Source: an uncultured Ruminococcus sp. (GTDB lineage Bacteria; Bacillota; Clostridia; Oscillospirales; Ruminococcaceae). Taken from it: a stretch of 32,375 nucleotides of DNA. The position numbers were made by a program, and so were the translations under genes. The stretch lies in NCBI GenBank assembly GCA_947177205.1, contig CAMWTO010000009.1:1-32375 (forward strand). The letters are read 5' to 3'. Numbering within the stretch: position 1 is the first letter of the stretch; every line of letters begins with the position of its first letter. The notes under the pieces are model-generated. The model saw only the letters and a program-made list of their open reading frames with translations. It searched no databases and was not told where the DNA came from. Positions 8,158-16,157 of the stretch are shown here, one piece after another.

Positions 8158-9345
8158 TTAACCTCTTTTCTGATTTTTAATAAAATCTTCATACAACGGC
8201 GACATATTGCGAAGTCTTTCAATGATTTTTTTCAGTTCATCTACGACAAAATCAATCTCCGCCAATGTCGTTTCTTCCGATAAAGTCAGCCTTAATGAAC
8301 CGTGTGCAATCTCATGTGGCAGTCCAATTGCAAGCAATACATGAGATGGATCAAGCGAGTTGGATGTGCAGGCAGAACCGCTTGACGCACATACGCCAAT
8401 CTGATCCAACAGTATCAATAATGATTCACCCTCAATAAACTGAAAACAGAAATTCACATTATTGGGCAGTCTGTCTGTCGGATGACCATTCAGACGTGTG
8501 TAGGGAATTTCAGATAATACTCGTTTCATCAAATGATCACGGATTTCTGTTTCTTGCTGGATTCGTTCTGCCATGGTTTCTTCCATAATTTGTGCAGCTT
8601 TACCAAGTCCAACAATGGATGGTACATTGGATGTACCTGCTCTCCTGTTTCGCTCCTGTGAACCGCCATGAATGAAAGAACGGATTTTTACACCCTTACG
8701 GATATACAAAATTCCAACGCCTTTTGGTGCATTGAATTTATGACCGCTTGCGGAAAGCATATCAATCTGCATTCTGTCCACATGAATTGGAATATGACCA
8801 TATGCCTGCACCGCATCTGTATGAAAAAGAATTCCGTTCTCATGTGCAATCTTGCCAATTTCTGCGATTGGTTCAATTGTTCCGATTTCATTGTTTGCTG
8901 TCATGATGGTAATCAATATCGTATCCGGACGAATTGCATTTCTTAGCTCGTCAAGAGAAATTTTTCCGTTCTCATCCACGTCAAGATATGTAATTTCACA
9001 TCCTAGCTTTTCCAAATAGGAACAGGTGTGCAGAATGGCATGATGTTCAATCTTACTGGTGATGATATGTTTTCCTTTCTCAGAATACGCTTCGACAGCT
9101 GCTTTCAATGCCCAGTTATCGGATTCACTTCCGCCGCCTGTGAAATAGATCTCCTCAGGTTTTGCACCAATCAGTTGGGCTGCCTGTGTTCTTGCTTTGT
9201 CTATCGCTTTTTTGCTTTCTTCTGCAAAACTATAGATTGCTGATGGATTACTGTAAGTCTGTCTGAAAAACGGAAGCATTTCATTCAGAACTGCCTCACT
9301 CACCTGCGTTGTTGCTGCATTATCCAGATAAATGATTCTATCCAT
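8158..9345 (-). CDS. iscS: cysteine desulfurase NifS/IscS
   Basis: A 395-residue PLP-dependent desulfurase that removes sulfur from cysteine as an enzyme persulfide. The PLP lysine is K203 in SASGHKFNAPKGVG, and the catalytic cysteine is C326 in CASSGSACTSNSLDPSHV. The long loop around C326 marks class I (NifS/IscS). YLDNAATT opens the protein. ATG at 9345 was chosen over an upstream in-frame start at 9387 because AAGAAGGGAA precedes it and known family members start with this motif. It is 17 bases after the Rrf2 gene and 3 before iscU. It supplies sulfur for Fe-S clusters and possibly for the rhodanese-ThiF protein downstream. Confidence 0.95.
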   Translation of the reverse strand: MDRIIYLDNAATTQVSEAVLNEMLPFFRQTYSNPSAIYSFAEESKKAIDKARTQAAQLIGAKPEEIYFTGGGSESDNWALKAAVEAYSEKGKHIITSKIEHHAILHTCSYLEKLGCEITYLDVDENGKISLDELRNAIRPDTILITIMTANNEIGTIEPIAEIGKIAHENGILFHTDAVQAYGHIPIHVDRMQIDMLSASGHKFNAPKGVGILYIRKGVKIRSFIHGGSQERNRRAGTSNVPSIVGLGKAAQIMEETMAERIQQETEIRDHLMKRVLSEIPYTRLNGHPTDRLPNNVNFCFQFIEGESLLILLDQIGVCASSGSACTSNSLDPSHVLLAIGLPHEIAHGSLRLTLSEETTLAEIDFVVDELKKIIERLRNMSPLYEDFIKNQKRG

Positions 9346-9362
9346 ATAATTCCCTTCTTTCT

Positions 9363-9800
9363 TCATATTACATATTGATCTGTCCAAAGTTCACTCTGCC
9401 ACTCAAGCATATCTTCTAAAGTGATTCCCTCCAGTACGTCATTGATTGCCGTGTAGAGTTTTTGCCATAAGCGATGACTTGCACAAATTCCCCCGTTCTC
9501 ACAAATAACAGCATTTTCTCCAACGCAGTCTGTAGGCGTCATATTACCCTCAACAGTTTTCAGAATATATCCAACTGTATATTCTTTCGGTGGATATTGC
9601 AGCATGTAACCTCCATGTGAGCCTTTAAAGCTTTTTACCAATGCCGCTTTCTGCAAAACAGATACGATTTGTTCCAGATATTTTTCTGAGATACTTTGTC
9701 TTTTTGCAATGTCTTTGAGTTTCACAGGCTCTCCGTTATCATAAGTAGCAAGGTCAAGCATCAGTTTGATTGCATTTTGTCCCCTTGTTGATATTCTCAT
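9363..9800 (-). CDS. Rrf2-family transcriptional regulator, IscR-like
   Basis: A 145-residue winged-helix regulator of the Rrf2 family. The helix-turn-helix is at residues about 26-60 (VKLKDIAKRQSISEKYLEQI). Three cysteines, C92, C100 and C106 (DCVGENAVICENGGIC), sit where IscR binds a [2Fe-2S] cluster (C92/C98/C104), so it probably senses cluster or cysteine status. CymR, the Firmicute cysteine regulator of the same family, lacks such cysteines. It is the first gene of the operon that includes iscS-iscU, cysE, nadA and D1-K1. AGGAGG lies 6 bases before the ATG. The upstream region is AT-rich, with TATAG-type repeats overlapping the promoter that may be its own operator; that is inference. 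Confidence 0.92.
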   Translation of the reverse strand: MRISTRGQNAIKLMLDLATYDNGEPVKLKDIAKRQSISEKYLEQIVSVLQKAALVKSFKGSHGGYMLQYPPKEYTVGYILKTVEGNMTPTDCVGENAVICENGGICASHRLWQKLYTAINDVLEGITLEDMLEWQSELWTDQYVI

Positions 9801-9853
9801 AAAACACCTCCTATAGTATTAAATATTCTCTCACATTTTAATGGCTTAATTAT

Positions 9854-9881
9854 ATTATACTATATCTATAGGAATTGTCAA
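9854..9881 (-). promoter_or_regulatory. sigma-A promoter of the rrf2-iscS-iscU-cysE operon
   Basis: On the minus strand, TTGACA (9881-9876), a 16-base spacer, then TATAAT (9859-9854). Transcription would start near 9847, about 47 bases before the Rrf2 ATG. The spacer contains CCTATAGATATAG, a possible Rrf2 operator, so autorepression is plausible. Confidence 0.75.
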
Positions 9882-9901
9882 ATATATTTTTTCTATAATC
9901 T

Positions 9902-9922
9902 ATAATACAATTTACCTATAAA
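9902..9922. promoter_or_regulatory. LysR-type box near -65 of the rrf2 promoter
   Basis: On the plus strand the 21 bases read ATAATAC, AATTTAC, CTATAAA. They match 16 of 21 positions of the perfect palindrome in front of the lysR gene at 25967-25987. Their centre lies about 65 bases upstream of the predicted start, the usual place for a LysR recognition site. Binding by the LysR protein encoded at 24952-25875 is inferred. Confidence 0.5.
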
Positions 9923-9944
9923 ATCACTAACTTTTCCGTATACA

Positions 9945-9987
9945 CTAAAGGAATGTGTTGCAAAGAAATTGCAAAACATTCCTTTAG
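9945..9987. terminator. long hairpin after the ABC ATPase gene
   Basis: A perfect 12-base stem (CTAAAGGAATGT with ACATTCCTTTAG) encloses a second 6-base stem, TTGCAA with TTGCAA, and an AGAAA loop. It begins 6 bases beyond the ATPase stop on the minus strand. There is no clear T-run after it, so it may stabilise the 3' end rather than act as a classical intrinsic terminator. It separates the ABC genes from the rrf2 promoter. Confidence 0.6.
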
Positions 9988-9992
9988 ATGAA

Positions 9993-10778
9993 TCAAATCT
10001 GATACTCAATCATTCTGATATCTCCGCCGAGATTCAGAATATCAAGAATTTTAGAACGATATACCTGAAATGTGTCCTGTGCTCTGGCACGGGGTCTTGG
10101 TAGTTCAATATCAATGACAGCTTCAACTTTCGACGGTCTTGCTGACATGACAACGACCTTATCTGACATATATATTGCTTCGTCCACATCATGTGTAACC
10201 ATAATCATAGTCATGTTGTGTTTTTGCCATATTTTCAGAATTTCATCCTGTAAATTCATTCTTGTAAATGCGTCTAATGCACCCAGAGGTTCATCAAGCA
10301 GTAATACTTTCGGATGCCCTACCAATGCCCTTGCCAATGACGCACGTTGATTCATACCGCCCGAAAGCTGATGCGGATAAGATTTTTCAAATCCCTTTAA
10401 GCCTATCAAATTAATAAAATCCTGAACATCTTTCTTATTGTTTTGATAGATATGTCTTGCCTTTAATCCAAAAGCAATGTTCTGTTCGACAGTAAGCCAC
10501 GGAAAAAGGTTAGACCCCTGAAATGCAAATCCACGATCGCTTCCGGGCTTTGAAATTTCTTTACCGTCCAAAACGATAGAACCACTGCTTGGATGATCCA
10601 ACCCACCAATCAAACGCAGAAGCGTTGACTTTCCACAACCAGATGGTCCTATCAGACTCACAAATGTTCCAGGCTGAATATCCAGAGTGAAGTCATTCAA
10701 GGCAATAATATTCTCTTGTGAAGAATCCTGATTTACAAATTCTTTTCTGACATTCTGAATTGCAATATTTCCTACCAT
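9993..10778 (-). CDS. ABC transporter ATP-binding protein, NitT/TauT family
   Basis: A 261-residue ATPase of the nitrate/sulfonate/taurine importer family (SsuB/TauB/NrtD-like). Walker A is GPSGCGKS (44-51), the Q-loop is in AFQGSNLFPW, the signature is LSGGM (138-142), Walker B is LLLDEP (159-164), and a switch histidine is in MVTHDVDEA. It would power uptake through the permease encoded next to it. ATG at 10778 was chosen because AGAAAGGAG lies 7 bases upstream. The start overlaps the permease stop, so translation is coupled. An earlier in-frame start at 10850 would run far into the permease gene. It is last in the importer set; substrate is discussed under the binding protein. Confidence 0.93.
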   Translation of the reverse strand: MVGNIAIQNVRKEFVNQDSSQENIIALNDFTLDIQPGTFVSLIGPSGCGKSTLLRLIGGLDHPSSGSIVLDGKEISKPGSDRGFAFQGSNLFPWLTVEQNIAFGLKARHIYQNNKKDVQDFINLIGLKGFEKSYPHQLSGGMNQRASLARALVGHPKVLLLDEPLGALDAFTRMNLQDEILKIWQKHNMTMIMVTHDVDEAIYMSDKVVVMSARPSKVEAVIDIELPRPRARAQDTFQVYRSKILDILNLGGDIRMIEYQI

Positions 10779-11731
10779 TTGATGACTCCTTTCTGCCATA
10801 TCAGAACACGGTCTCTTACTTTGAAAAGCAATGTCAGTATCAGAGAACACAAAATTGCTATTATAATCAATCCTGCATATACGCCATCATACATCATCAT
10901 CTGTTTCTGCCAGTTGATATACCAGCCGATTCCACTTGAATTTCCATTCATTTCAACTGCCATAAGTGTTGCAAAGGATGATACTGTGCCATAGAATACA
11001 CCCAAAAATATACTTGGCATTGCGCTTGGAATCGCTACATGAATAATTTTATAAAGTGTTGATGCACCTAATGTACTAGATACTTCAAAATGAACCTGAT
11101 TTGTACTTTGTATACCGCTGCTTGTCATCAGTGTAACAGGGAACCATACCGCAAAAGCAATTAAAAATACATTTGCAGTATTCGTTGTTGGAAATACGCT
11201 CAAGGCAAGCGGAATCCATGCTGTTGTCGGAATAGGCCCTATAAATTTTGTAACCGGATTTAACCAATATCCGACCTTTTTGTTATATCCCAGTGCAAGT
11301 CCTGTCAGAAATCCAATTGACGCTCCCCAGATAAATCCTGCTATCAGAAGCTTCAACGAGCAGAATACATTTTCTAAAAGAAACAATTTTTGTTCATATA
11401 GCAAGCCGATTATTCTGTCCAGAGACGGAAAATATAAAGTCGGCAGAATGGTTGCTTTTGTGGTAACAATATTGACAAGTGCCATAAAAATAATTGTACC
11501 TGTCAACAATGGCACTTTGTGTACTATTTTTGCTCTCAGCGTTTTCAGAAATATCGCTGAAATTGCAAAAACAAGGTAAATTCCTAAAACAAGCAGCATT
11601 AAGTATACATAGTAAGGATATTCTGTTGTTTTCTGTTTTCCGCTGTCATCAAATCCATAATATGCGACAACGGAAAGAAAAACTGCAATCACTGGTAAAA
11701 CTAATTTTACTATAGTAATATATTTCTTCAT
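10772..11731 (-). CDS. ABC transporter permease, NitT/TauT family
   Basis: A 319-residue membrane protein with about seven or eight hydrophobic segments. Two or three at the N-terminus (about 1-85) precede the conserved BPD_transp_1 domain. The cytoplasmic EAA loop for contact with the ATPase is at LGASTLYKIIHVAIPSAMPS. SsuC/TauC homologues are usually about 250-270 residues, so the N-terminal membrane extension is longer than usual. ATG at 11731 is preceded by GGAGAG with 5-base spacing; an in-frame ATG at 11746 is less well placed. It lies 65 bases after the binding-protein gene and overlaps the ATPase start. Stop codon is TAG, so TAG is a normal stop in this genome. Confidence 0.9.
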   Translation of the reverse strand: MKKYITIVKLVLPVIAVFLSVVAYYGFDDSGKQKTTEYPYYVYLMLLVLGIYLVFAISAIFLKTLRAKIVHKVPLLTGTIIFMALVNIVTTKATILPTLYFPSLDRIIGLLYEQKLFLLENVFCSLKLLIAGFIWGASIGFLTGLALGYNKKVGYWLNPVTKFIGPIPTTAWIPLALSVFPTTNTANVFLIAFAVWFPVTLMTSSGIQSTNQVHFEVSSTLGASTLYKIIHVAIPSAMPSIFLGVFYGTVSSFATLMAVEMNGNSSGIGWYINWQKQMMMYDGVYAGLIIIAILCSLILTLLFKVRDRVLIWQKGVIKW

Positions 11732-11796
11732 TTTCTCTCCAATCATCGGCTTATAAAAAATCCTGATAAAATGTCAGACTTTCTCAGCCGCAGCAG

Positions 11797-12870
11797 TCAC
11801 TCATTATTTTTTTTACTGTCAACACTTGAAAAAGTTCCGTTTGTATTGTAGATATAGCTATCCGGAACGCTATCAAATTGAGCAACATGTTCCGATGTGA
11901 ACTGATTAATATCTCTTCCTTCTTTCAAATCGCCAATTTCAAGCAAATCTGTGCAGGCATTACGGAAGGTATCTTCCATTACACTTACAGAAGGCTGATA
12001 ATTATATGATGCTAACAGCTTGGTATTTCTTTCCAGTTCTCCGGAGCATTGATTATTGTCAATCTGAAGCTTAGCGGAATTTTTCGGTTCAGCCTGAACA
12101 TAGGCAGACGCTTTCATTAACGCCCTTGTATAAGCTGCTGCTGCCTCCGGATGTTCAGACGCTGTGGAAGTTGTTACAAATGCTGCACAGCAATATTCCT
12201 CTGCAAATTTTCCATCTTCTGTCAAGTCAAAAAGCTTTTTAAAACCATATTCACTTTCAGCTGATGCCGCTACAGGGTCATGCAGAGCAACAGCATCAAC
12301 TGCTCCATTCGCTAAAGCAAGTGGCAAGTCAGTCAGATTATATACAATAAGCTCAATTTCCATATTGTTTGTGCTTACATTAATTCCAAGGTCATTAAGA
12401 ATTCTTTTTAGAGCCACAACAGCGGAATCACTCATTCCTGGAACACCTATTTTTTTACCTTTTAAGTCTGACATATCATTAATATCAGAATCAGCGGAAG
12501 CATAAAATTTCGTACAGCCTGTATGCAATCCCGTTGTAAAAGTAATTTCTAAACCGCTGTCAACTTGTGGTATTAGACTTCCAGCAAGACCTACACAAGC
12601 GTCTATTTTTCCTGACGCAATCAAATCAGCTGTCTGCTGAATGTCAATTTCAACAAGTTCATATTTGATACCAACTGCATTAAATTCTTCTTCAAAATAG
12701 CCAAGATCTGCTGCAACATGCAGAGGTGCTAAACAAAGAGAACCATTTGCTGTTCCTATCTTGAACACGTATTCTCCGTTATCTTTTTTATTGCTGCATC
12801 CGGTGAGCAATAATGCAGACAACAATGTCAGAACTAAGACGAATGAAGCAAGTTTTTTTAAAATTTTCAT
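11797..12870 (-). CDS. substrate-binding lipoprotein of the NitT/TauT-type importer
   Basis: A 357-residue binding protein of the SsuA/TauA/NMT1 fold. The signal peptide has a basic start, a hydrophobic core (about 8-21) and lipobox LLTGC, so Cys25 would be lipidated and the protein anchored outside the membrane. The mature part begins with KIGTANGSLCLAPLHVAADLG, the family's opening strand. The ligand is not predictable; relatives bind sulfonates, taurine, nitrate, pyrimidines or riboflavin. Its place downstream of nitrogenase-like and cysteine synthase genes suggests an organosulfur compound. The gene follows a terminator hairpin at 12891-12943 and has a GAGGT ribosome site. It may depend on read-through of that hairpin, since no separate promoter is evident. 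Confidence 0.9.
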   Translation of the reverse strand: MKILKKLASFVLVLTLLSALLLTGCSNKKDNGEYVFKIGTANGSLCLAPLHVAADLGYFEEEFNAVGIKYELVEIDIQQTADLIASGKIDACVGLAGSLIPQVDSGLEITFTTGLHTGCTKFYASADSDINDMSDLKGKKIGVPGMSDSAVVALKRILNDLGINVSTNNMEIELIVYNLTDLPLALANGAVDAVALHDPVAASAESEYGFKKLFDLTEDGKFAEEYCCAAFVTTSTASEHPEAAAAYTRALMKASAYVQAEPKNSAKLQIDNNQCSGELERNTKLLASYNYQPSVSVMEDTFRNACTDLLEIGDLKEGRDINQFTSEHVAQFDSVPDSYIYNTNGTFSSVDSKKNNE

Positions 12871-12890
12871 AATATTACCTCTTTTCTCAT

Positions 12891-12943
12891 AAAAAACTGG
12901 ACAATCCGAAATTTTTGAAATTCAAAATCTCCGGTTGTCCAGT
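12891..12943 (-). terminator. intrinsic terminator or attenuator between nifX2 and the ABC genes
   Basis: On the minus strand the arms ACTGGACAA and TTGTCCAGT (9 bp), continued by CCG/CGG and an AT-rich inner stem, are followed by a run of six T (12896-12891). This is a classical rho-independent terminator only 21 bases before the lipoprotein ATG. No promoter is evident in the remaining gap, so ABC expression may come from read-through. Confidence 0.8.
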
Positions 12944-12959
12944 CGATTATTCGTATATT

Positions 12960-13373
12960 TTATTTTTTCAATGACTCATGCCTGTCAATACGATTATAGT
13001 AGGAAGTTATCTTATTAAGAGCCTCCTCTATTGTACAGTTCACATCAAATGCTGATATTGCTTTACGCTCCAGTTGCTTCTGAATAGGAAAGCCGATTTT
13101 CTTACAGACAACAGCTCTGCAATCCGCAATAAGTTCCACCTTTGACGATGCTTCGCCTTGTCCACCACAACCTGAATCGCAACTGTCTGCATTTCCACAG
13201 ACTTTGGAATTACAATTATTTTCTGCAATTTTTTCTTCTGTAGTACAGATTCTTTCTTCGGATTTTTTGTATACATCGTCTGAAACTTCATAGATTACAA
13301 AACTTTTTGCAGAACCAAAAGTTTCGTTGATATTCTCACCGTCAGAGGACGCAACTGCTATTTTATAAAGCAT
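12960..13373 (-). CDS. NifX-type dinitrogenase cofactor-domain protein (copy 2), Cys-rich insert
   Basis: A 137-residue protein of the NifB/NifX/NafY cofactor-binding fold. It opens LYKIAVASSDGENINETFGS, nearly the same as copy 1 at 18019, then FVIYEV. Between residues about 38 and 73 it has a cysteine-rich insert with C-x(9)-C-x(4)-C-x(6)-C-x(3)-C spacing (around SKVCGNADSCDSGCGG), absent from copy 1. The family carries NifB-co or FeMo-co-type clusters between enzymes. ATG at 13373 was chosen because GGAGG lies 5 bases upstream; an earlier start at 13394 would overlap the K2 stop. It follows K2 by 11 bases. It likely delivers or holds cofactor for D2/K2 or D1/K1; this role is inferred. Confidence 0.85.
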   Translation of the reverse strand: MLYKIAVASSDGENINETFGSAKSFVIYEVSDDVYKKSEERICTTEEKIAENNCNSKVCGNADSCDSGCGGQGEASSKVELIADCRAVVCKKIGFPIQKQLERKAISAFDVNCTIEEALNKITSYYNRIDRHESLKK

Positions 13374-13384
13374 ATTATCCTCCA

Positions 13385-14683
13385 TTAGTTCCATCTCTGA
13401 ACAGCAACGGAATAAATATCCTCTATCAGACGGATTCCGCCTGTGTAGCCAACATAGAAATCGTCAAGCACTACTTTATCTTGTACAGGCCACGAGATAT
13501 TCAAAAAGTGTCCGAACATTTTCTCAGTTATCTCTTTTTCGTAGTAGCTTCCAAGAATCAGCGGATAGCCATGATAATCATGGGATTGAATTTCATTATG
13601 TATCTTATAACTGTCCGTTTCAAAGCTGACTTCCGCTTTCAGTCCGTAGTTAAGATTTTCAAATTCGGCTTTTATCTGTTCCTGAAATGCCTTTGGTGTA
13701 TCGTCCGTTATGAACTGCTTTGCTGGAACAAGTCCAAGATCGTTTACAAGGAATTTGGTAATTCCAAGTGCATACTGAGCGTCTGCAACAACTGAAAACT
13801 GCTTTGCCATAACACGAGTTTCAAGAAACATATCTGCATATCTTTCAATGAGATAATAGTAATAGTTCTCATGTTCATTAATGATACTTTCTACTTTTTG
13901 CTCGTCAACTCCGGCGAATTTTCCGAACTCACGCAGGAATTTGCTTGTTTCATAAGCTCCGATAGGAAGTGTAGGATAATGAAGATATGGTATACCAAGT
14001 TTTTTCTCCATTTTCTTCATGTTGCCCACAGACACCCATGGTGATACAAGGAGATTGCATTCAGCCTTCGGAATACGGTCAATATTTTTGATTCCACGCT
14101 GATAACCGAATATCGTATTAGGCGTAAGACCAAGCTCGGCGATGAGTTTTTCAAGTTCTCTGATATTTCCAAGCCAGAACAGATCCTGATATGGAACGTC
14201 AGCCCAGATATTTACAAGACCTTTTTCCTTTTCATCTGCCTTTTCAAGATACTGGTCGATTATGGCATCAACGATCTGCTCATGACCTTTATAATTATTG
14301 CCCTTGAATCCTGCTGTCGATGCATAAATAACCGGCTTTTCCGAATCTTCAAAATGACTTACGACCTCTGCCGTATCGTCTCCGACAATTTCAGGAATAC
14401 ATCCTGTCAGAACTACATACAGATCGGCGTCGATTACTTTAAGAGCATTTGCGATTGTAGTCTCCAGCTTTTTTGCTCCTCCGAATACAACGTCCTTTTC
14501 ATTGATGCTCGTACACGGGAAAATATTCGGTGAAAAATAACCGCTGCTTCCGATTGAATCGGAAAGCTTCTGTGCACAGCCAGGTCCGGAATGAAGCACA
14601 GGGATTGCTCTTGTGATAGCCTGAACCGTCTGCATTGCACCCAATGCACATTTATATCTCTGTTTATCCAGCAACTTTGCCAT
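13385..14683 (-). CDS. nitrogenase-like beta subunit K2 (NifK-like, pair 2)
   Basis: A 432-residue nitrogenase component 1 beta-type subunit. P-cluster-type cysteines are C12 (RYKCALGA), C36 (PVLHSGPGC) and C95 (VLTGC). DVVFGGAKKLETTI carries the FGG..KL signature, and the tail YVGYTGGIRLIEDIYS is the K-type ending. Length matches K1 and is shorter than true NifK. The ATG overlaps the D2 stop (TAATG), so it is translationally coupled to D2. It sits in the nifB-nifX-nifH-cysK2-D2-K2-nifX2 series. This arrangement with NifB and NifH, plus cysteine synthase genes, resembles known methylthio-alkane reductase loci (marBHDK), which release a sulfur species for amino-acid synthesis. It is intact, unlike its partner D2. 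Confidence 0.9.
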   Translation of the reverse strand: MAKLLDKQRYKCALGAMQTVQAITRAIPVLHSGPGCAQKLSDSIGSSGYFSPNIFPCTSINEKDVVFGGAKKLETTIANALKVIDADLYVVLTGCIPEIVGDDTAEVVSHFEDSEKPVIYASTAGFKGNNYKGHEQIVDAIIDQYLEKADEKEKGLVNIWADVPYQDLFWLGNIRELEKLIAELGLTPNTIFGYQRGIKNIDRIPKAECNLLVSPWVSVGNMKKMEKKLGIPYLHYPTLPIGAYETSKFLREFGKFAGVDEQKVESIINEHENYYYYLIERYADMFLETRVMAKQFSVVADAQYALGITKFLVNDLGLVPAKQFITDDTPKAFQEQIKAEFENLNYGLKAEVSFETDSYKIHNEIQSHDYHGYPLILGSYYEKEITEKMFGHFLNISWPVQDKVVLDDFYVGYTGGIRLIEDIYSVAVQRWN

Positions 14684-16146
14684 TACTTCTTTCCCTCCTC
14701 TAAGAATTTATCAACGTTCTGTTCATACCACCACTCGGTATACGGCAGCTTTACACGTCTTGCAAGATTTTTTTCAAAACTTCTGTTATGAATACTGTCC
14801 AGAACAGACTGCGCAAATTCCAGCGTATGCTTGTAGCCAAAAATCATATATTCGTCGGCTACATAGACAGCAGGTGTTCCGTTTTTAATTGCCCATACGG
14901 TCGAACCAGGGTGTCTTGAAAGATACAGGTCAGGCTGATATTGATTCAGGATATTCATTACTTCGTAATTCTGCTGATCTGCAACGCTTGCCTCAAAGTC
15001 AACTCCGTTTTCAAGCAAATACTCCATGGACGGCGGTACATCGCCATTCTCGTATTTTTTATCATAATGCCAAGCAAGTGCCCACACTACTTCAATTCCA
15101 AGCTCATTCAAAACTCTCGATACCTCGAAAGTATATCCGGGACCCATACCGAGAACAGCTTTCAGTCCCTTTAATTCCTTTTTGATTTCTTCAATCTGTG
15201 GAATGTAGATTGCACGCTGTTCAGCAATATATTTTTCAACAGCTTCACTTCGTTCTGTCACTCTTCCAATCTCACGCAGCCATGTTTCAAAGCCTGCGAT
15301 TCCAAGTGGATTGATCGTCCTGATGTACGGAACGCCATATTTTTCTTCAAGTCCGTTGCCGAGATAATTTCCGAGCGTACCGCAGATACAAGTAGTAGCG
15401 AGTGATTCGGAAATATGGCTGAGTTCCTCGACTGTCGAATTGCAGTAAAGGAAAATCGGCTCTAAATCAAAATTTTTGAAAATCTCTATAATTTCAGGTC
15501 TTGCACTCTCATAGAAATTTTTGAAGTTGATGGTATTTCTTTTCTATTTCGGCGGCTGAACGATACTGCTAAGCACTGCATGGTCGGAAATATCAAAACC
15601 TGTCGCCCATATTCTCGACTTGAATCCTTCGCAATGTACTGCTACAATTGGAACGTCTATTTCGTCTCTTACATCGTCAACAACACTATCGATATCTTCA
15701 CCGATAATACCAGTTGCACAAGAGCTTGTTACAAAAATTGCCTTTGGAGAATATCTTTTGTTGACTTCCAGAATGATTCTTCTGAGAGCGTCTGTCGAGC
15801 CAAAAATAGTATCCTTTTCATTCATGTCTGTGCCGACATAGACTGTATTGTTGGTAACTCCACGCTTTTTTGCCATTACCTTATCAAGATAATATGCACC
15901 TGCGCTTGCAACGGAACAGCCTGCCGGACCGTGATGTATTATCGCTACATCTCTAATCGCTGAAAGCTGTCCCAATGCACAGCTTGACAGGCAGGTGCTT
16001 GATTGTGAAAAACATCTCGAACAGCCTTTTAATGTTCCGCAACCGCTTTGTTCTGCAAGGTCGCTAAGCGTACCAATATAACCTGTGATAGAACCGATAC
16101 GGTTTTCTCTTGTTGCTACATTGGAACTGTTTAAATTAAATACCAT
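14683..16146 (-). pseudogene. nitrogenase-like alpha subunit D2 (NifD-like, pair 2) interrupted by one in-frame TAG
   Basis: A 487-codon NifD-like frame, uninterrupted apart from TAG at codon 201 (15546-15544). Codons 1-200 carry C52, C77 and C143, spaced 25 and 66 like the P-cluster ligands C62/C88/C154 of NifD, plus extra C36, C42, C45 and C56, and VHCEGFKSR. After the TAG, KRNTINFKNFYESARPEI continues the family sequence in the same frame, and ATTCICGTLGNYLG supplies a cofactor-ligand candidate (C253 or C255). The His442 region reads FGYKH, without the nitrogenase histidine. The change is one base from AAG, CAG or GAG. It may be a nonsense mutation, a sequencing error, or a suppressed codon. 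A GTG at 15261 is internal, not a true start. Confidence 0.85.
15544..15546 (-). other. in-frame amber codon inside D2
   Basis: The context is CCG CCG AAA TAG AAA AGA. The 94 codons between this TAG and the internal GTG at 15261 are open and family-like, and the frame then continues unbroken to the true stop at 14683. No length change has occurred, so this is a single substitution or a recoded codon. Confidence 0.9.
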
Positions 16147-16157
16147 ATGTCCCCTCC

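Noticed and set aside
9945-9987. CRISPR-like or attachment repeat
   Set aside because: It is a single inverted repeat with no spaced copies; no direct-repeat array was seen anywhere in the window.
14683-15261. A separate gene starting at GTG 15261 encoding only the C-terminal part of D2
   Set aside because: The frame is open and family-like for 94 codons upstream of this GTG, up to the TAG at 15544. The GTG is an internal valine with no proper ribosome site.
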